Shown piece by piece: positions 13,527 through 15,611 of a stretch of 15,611 bases of DNA (its first letter is position 1; each line of letters begins with the position of its first letter). The notes under the pieces are model-generated. The model ran no database searches. It was given only the letters and a program-made list of their open reading frames with translations, and was not told the DNA's origin. Position numbers and translations under genes: made by a program. The DNA is from Bacillota bacterium (GTDB lineage: Bacteria; Bacillota; Clostridia; Oscillospirales; Acutalibacteraceae), in contig JAEZRH010000101.1 in assembly GCA_023412845.1 (NCBI GenBank), positions 1-15,611 on the forward strand, given 5' to 3'.

Positions 13527-14606
13527 TTATTCACAGCCAAAGCTGATGCCGATTTCCCGTGCCGTGCGGATCAGCTCGCAGTTTTCGGGAACGTTTTTCA
13601 GTTTTCCGGCAACGTCGCCGAGCGGCACGGGGACAATCGACCCGTTGCACAGCGCGACCATGTTGCCGTATTTTTTTTGCTCGATCAGGTCGGCGGCGGC
13701 CGCTCCGAATCTGGTTGAGAGCACGCGGTCGTACGCGCTCGGGCTTCCGCCTCTCTGGAAATGGCCCGGCACGGTCACGCGGATCTCCCTGCCGGTCACT
13801 TTGCCGAGCTCGTCCGCAAGGCGGTAGGAGATGGACGGATATTTCATTTTTTCGCGGCTTTCCTTAAACGCTTTTTTGCTTAGGGCGGCTTCTTCGGCCG
13901 ATATGGCGCCTTCCGCGACGGCCAGAATGGAAAAACGCTTTCCGCTTTCGCTGCGGCGACGGATGGCCTCCGCAATGGACTCGACGCGGTACGGAATTTC
14001 CGGCAGCAGGATCACGTCGGCCCCGCCCGCAATACCGGCCTGAAGCGTCAGCCAGCCGACCTTGTGGCCCATGACTTCCACAATGAACACGCGGCCGTGG
14101 GAAGTCGCCGTGGTATGGATGCAGTCGATCACGTTCGTCGCAATGTCAACGGCGCTGGAAAAGCCGAATGTCATATCGGTCCCCCAGACGTCATTGTCTA
14201 TCGTCTTGGGAAGAGTCACGACATTCAGCCCTTCCTTCGACAGCAGGTTGGCGGTTTTGTGGGTCCCGTTGCCGCCCAGTATCACAAGGCAGTCCAGCTT
14301 CATTTTGCCGTAATTCTCTTTCATGCTCTTGACCTTGTCAACACTGTTGTTGTCGAGCGAGCGCATATACTTATACGGCTGGCGCGACGTGCCGAGTATG
14401 GTCCCTCCGACCGTGAGGATGCCGGAAAAATCGCGCTGGTTCATCAGGTGGTAGTCGCCCTCGATCAGCCCGCGGTATCCGTCGTGTATGCCGTAGATTT
14501 CGACGTCGTTTCCGAATTTGCCGTACAAAGCCTTGCCGATTCCCCGGATCGCCGCATTCAGGCCCTGACAGTCTCCGCCGCTTGTTAAAATTCCGATCCT
14601 TTTCAC
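13527..14606 (-). CDS. 6-phosphofructokinase, Gly104/Lys124 subtype
   Basis: This 359-residue enzyme phosphorylates fructose 6-phosphate to fructose 1,6-bisphosphate. GGDCQGLNAAIRG (10-22), PKTIDND (133-139) with the catalytic Asp, the MGHKVGW region (179-185) and GHFQRGGSPSAYDR (281-294) are present. In E. coli numbering, position 104 is Gly (in GGNGT, 111-115), as in ATP-dependent enzymes. Position 124 is Lys (in PKTIDND), as in pyrophosphate-dependent and clade III enzymes. The Asp normally at 103, which helps hold Mg, is replaced by Asn113. ATP use is likely, but the phosphoryl donor is not proven. The start is GTG at 14606, with AGGGGAA upstream as a modest ribosome binding site. It follows ppk after 17 bases and precedes the PLD-like gene, so all three are probably one operon. 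Confidence 0.92.
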   Translation of the reverse strand: MKRIGILTSGGDCQGLNAAIRGIGKALYGKFGNDVEIYGIHDGYRGLIEGDYHLMNQRDFSGILTVGGTILGTSRQPYKYMRSLDNNSVDKVKSMKENYGKMKLDCLVILGGNGTHKTANLLSKEGLNVVTLPKTIDNDVWGTDMTFGFSSAVDIATNVIDCIHTTATSHGRVFIVEVMGHKVGWLTLQAGIAGGADVILLPEIPYRVESIAEAIRRRSESGKRFSILAVAEGAISAEEAALSKKAFKESREKMKYPSISYRLADELGKVTGREIRVTVPGHFQRGGSPSAYDRVLSTRFGAAAADLIEQKKYGNMVALCNGSIVPVPLGDVAGKLKNVPENCELIRTAREIGISFGCE

Positions 14607-14623
14607 AATACTGTTCCCCTTTT

Positions 14624-15611
14624 TTATGGAGTTTCGCGCAGCGGCGAATCCGTTGTCCGCGGGCTGCGGATTGGTTCATATCTTTTTGATTCTTCCTGCT
14701 GCTGCAATTTTCTGACGGCGTCCTGAGCGAGCCGGGAGAAAATAAGCTGGCAGTTCTGAGGGGCCTTTCCCCTCCGGTCCAGGCGGACGTAAGTCCCGTC
14801 GGAATTCATGACCCGGGTGTTGATATTGTCGTTCCACATCAGTTCCAGAATGTCGAACGCGCGCTGTTTCAGCAGCTCGTCCTCAATGGGATAGACAAGC
14901 TCCACACGCCGGTCGAGATTGCGCTGCATCCAGTCCGCGCTTCCCATAAAGATGCGGGGGTTCCCGGCATTCTCAAAGCGGAAAATCCGGCTATGTTCCA
15001 GAAGCTGTCCCACAATGCTGTGCACGGTGATGTTGTCGCTGATCCCCTCAAGACCGGGAATCAGGCAGCAAATACCCCGTACCAGCAGCCGCACCGGAAC
15101 TCCGGCATCGGAAGCCCGGTAGAGCAGGGCGACGATCTGCGGGTCGACGAGGGAATTGATTTTTACGGTGATGCCGCACGGCAGCTTCTGCTGCGCATTG
15201 TCGATCTCTCGCTGTATGGTGGTCAGAAAGAAAGGCCGCATTCCGTCGGGCGCCACGACAAAGCGGTTGTATTCCGGCGGGCGGGAGTAGCCCGTCAACA
15301 CGTTGAAGAGCGACGAGGCGTCGGAACCGTACGGTTCTTTACAGGTGAAAAGCCCGATGTCGGTGTAGATCTTTGCGGTGGAATCGTTGTAGTTGCCGGT
15401 GCCGATGTGCACATAGCGGCGGATGCCGTCTTCGTCGCGCCTGACGACGAGCAGAATCTTGCAGTGGGTCTTGAGGCCTACAAGGCCGTAAATGACGTGA
15501 CAGCCGGCCTCTTCCAGCTTTTTGGCCCACATCAGGTTGTTTTCTTCGTCAAAGCGGGCTTTCAGCTCCACAAGCACGGTGACCTGTTTTCCGTTCTCCG
15601 CCGCCCGGATC
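14624..15611 (-). CDS. ppk1: Polyphosphate kinase, C-terminal part (cut by window end)
   Basis: This is the C-terminal part of PPK1, which makes long-chain polyphosphate from ATP, in a reversible reaction. The frame is open to the right edge, so the GTG at 15577 is an internal Val codon: upstream codons read AAENGKQVT, a family-typical stretch before VLVELKARFDEENN. GLKTHCKILLVVRRD holds the conserved His and Lys of the PLD-like catalytic fold (equivalent to His592 of E. coli), and YVHIGTGNYNDSTAKIYTDI is the matching GTGNY signature. GSADWMQRNLDRRVELVYPI is the second half of the active site. The autophosphorylated His lies outside the window. The last 45 residues form a charged tail after the conserved fold. 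pfkA starts 17 bases past its stop. Confidence 0.95.
   Translation of the reverse strand, partial: IRAAENGKQVTVLVELKARFDEENNLMWAKKLEEAGCHVIYGLVGLKTHCKILLVVRRDEDGIRRYVHIGTGNYNDSTAKIYTDIGLFTCKEPYGSDASSLFNVLTGYSRPPEYNRFVVAPDGMRPFFLTTIQREIDNAQQKLPCGITVKINSLVDPQIVALLYRASDAGVPVRLLVRGICCLIPGLEGISDNITVHSIVGQLLEHSRIFRFENAGNPRIFMGSADWMQRNLDRRVELVYPIEDELLKQRAFDILELMWNDNINTRVMNSDGTYVRLDRRGKAPQNCQLIFSRLAQDAVRKLQQQEESKRYEPIRSPRTTDSPLRETP

Noticed and set aside
15575..15577. GTG at this position as the start of a 317-residue protein.
   Set aside because: The frame stays open to the window edge and the upstream codons match the PPK1 family, so this is an internal Val.

Overview
The window looks like ordinary chromosome of a moderately GC-rich (mid-50s percent by eye) low-temperature Firmicute, most likely a clostridial anaerobe of the Oscillospiraceae/Ruminococcaceae type. 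The reasons are the split two-subunit transketolase, strong AGGAGG-type ribosome binding sites, sigma-A promoters with near-consensus hexamers, DacF-type carboxypeptidase, yceD-rpmF, der-plsY, and a clade-III-like phosphofructokinase. The species cannot be fixed from the sequence alone.

Layout, left to right. 1-678 is the C-terminal half of a UraA-type uracil permease. 787-2577 encodes the two transketolase subunits from one promoter and ends in an intrinsic terminator. 2689-3708 is a WYL-domain regulator whose 3' end overlaps, tail to tail, a MntP manganese exporter on the minus strand (3683-4270). Upstream of mntP, also on the minus strand, is a 53-residue small protein (4398-4559). A divergent promoter region leads to hisH-hisF (4674-6061), which stand without other his genes. 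After a run of palindromes comes a short independent transcription unit (promoter 6170-6199, terminator 6338-6371) that encodes a 31-residue peptide made almost only of Cys, Arg, Gly and Trp. It is not in any obvious known family and is the most unusual item here.

From 6484 to 12712 everything is on the plus strand: a DacF-like D-Ala-D-Ala carboxypeptidase, glucose-6-phosphate isomerase, a small P-loop protein, YceD with ribosomal protein L32, the ribosome assembly GTPase Der, and the acyltransferase PlsY. A 14-bp bidirectional terminator (12732-12770) separates these from a minus-strand cluster: polyphosphate kinase (cut by the window end), 6-phosphofructokinase, and a secreted single-HKD phospholipase D-like protein.

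Functionally the window combines central sugar metabolism (transketolase, Pgi, Pfk), phosphate storage (Ppk), envelope building (DacF, PlsY), translation (L32, Der) and metal and uracil transport. No CRISPR array, tRNA, rRNA, insertion sequence or phage gene was seen. The candidates for something undescribed are the Cys/Arg/Gly/Trp peptide unit, the 53-residue protein and the small P-loop protein.
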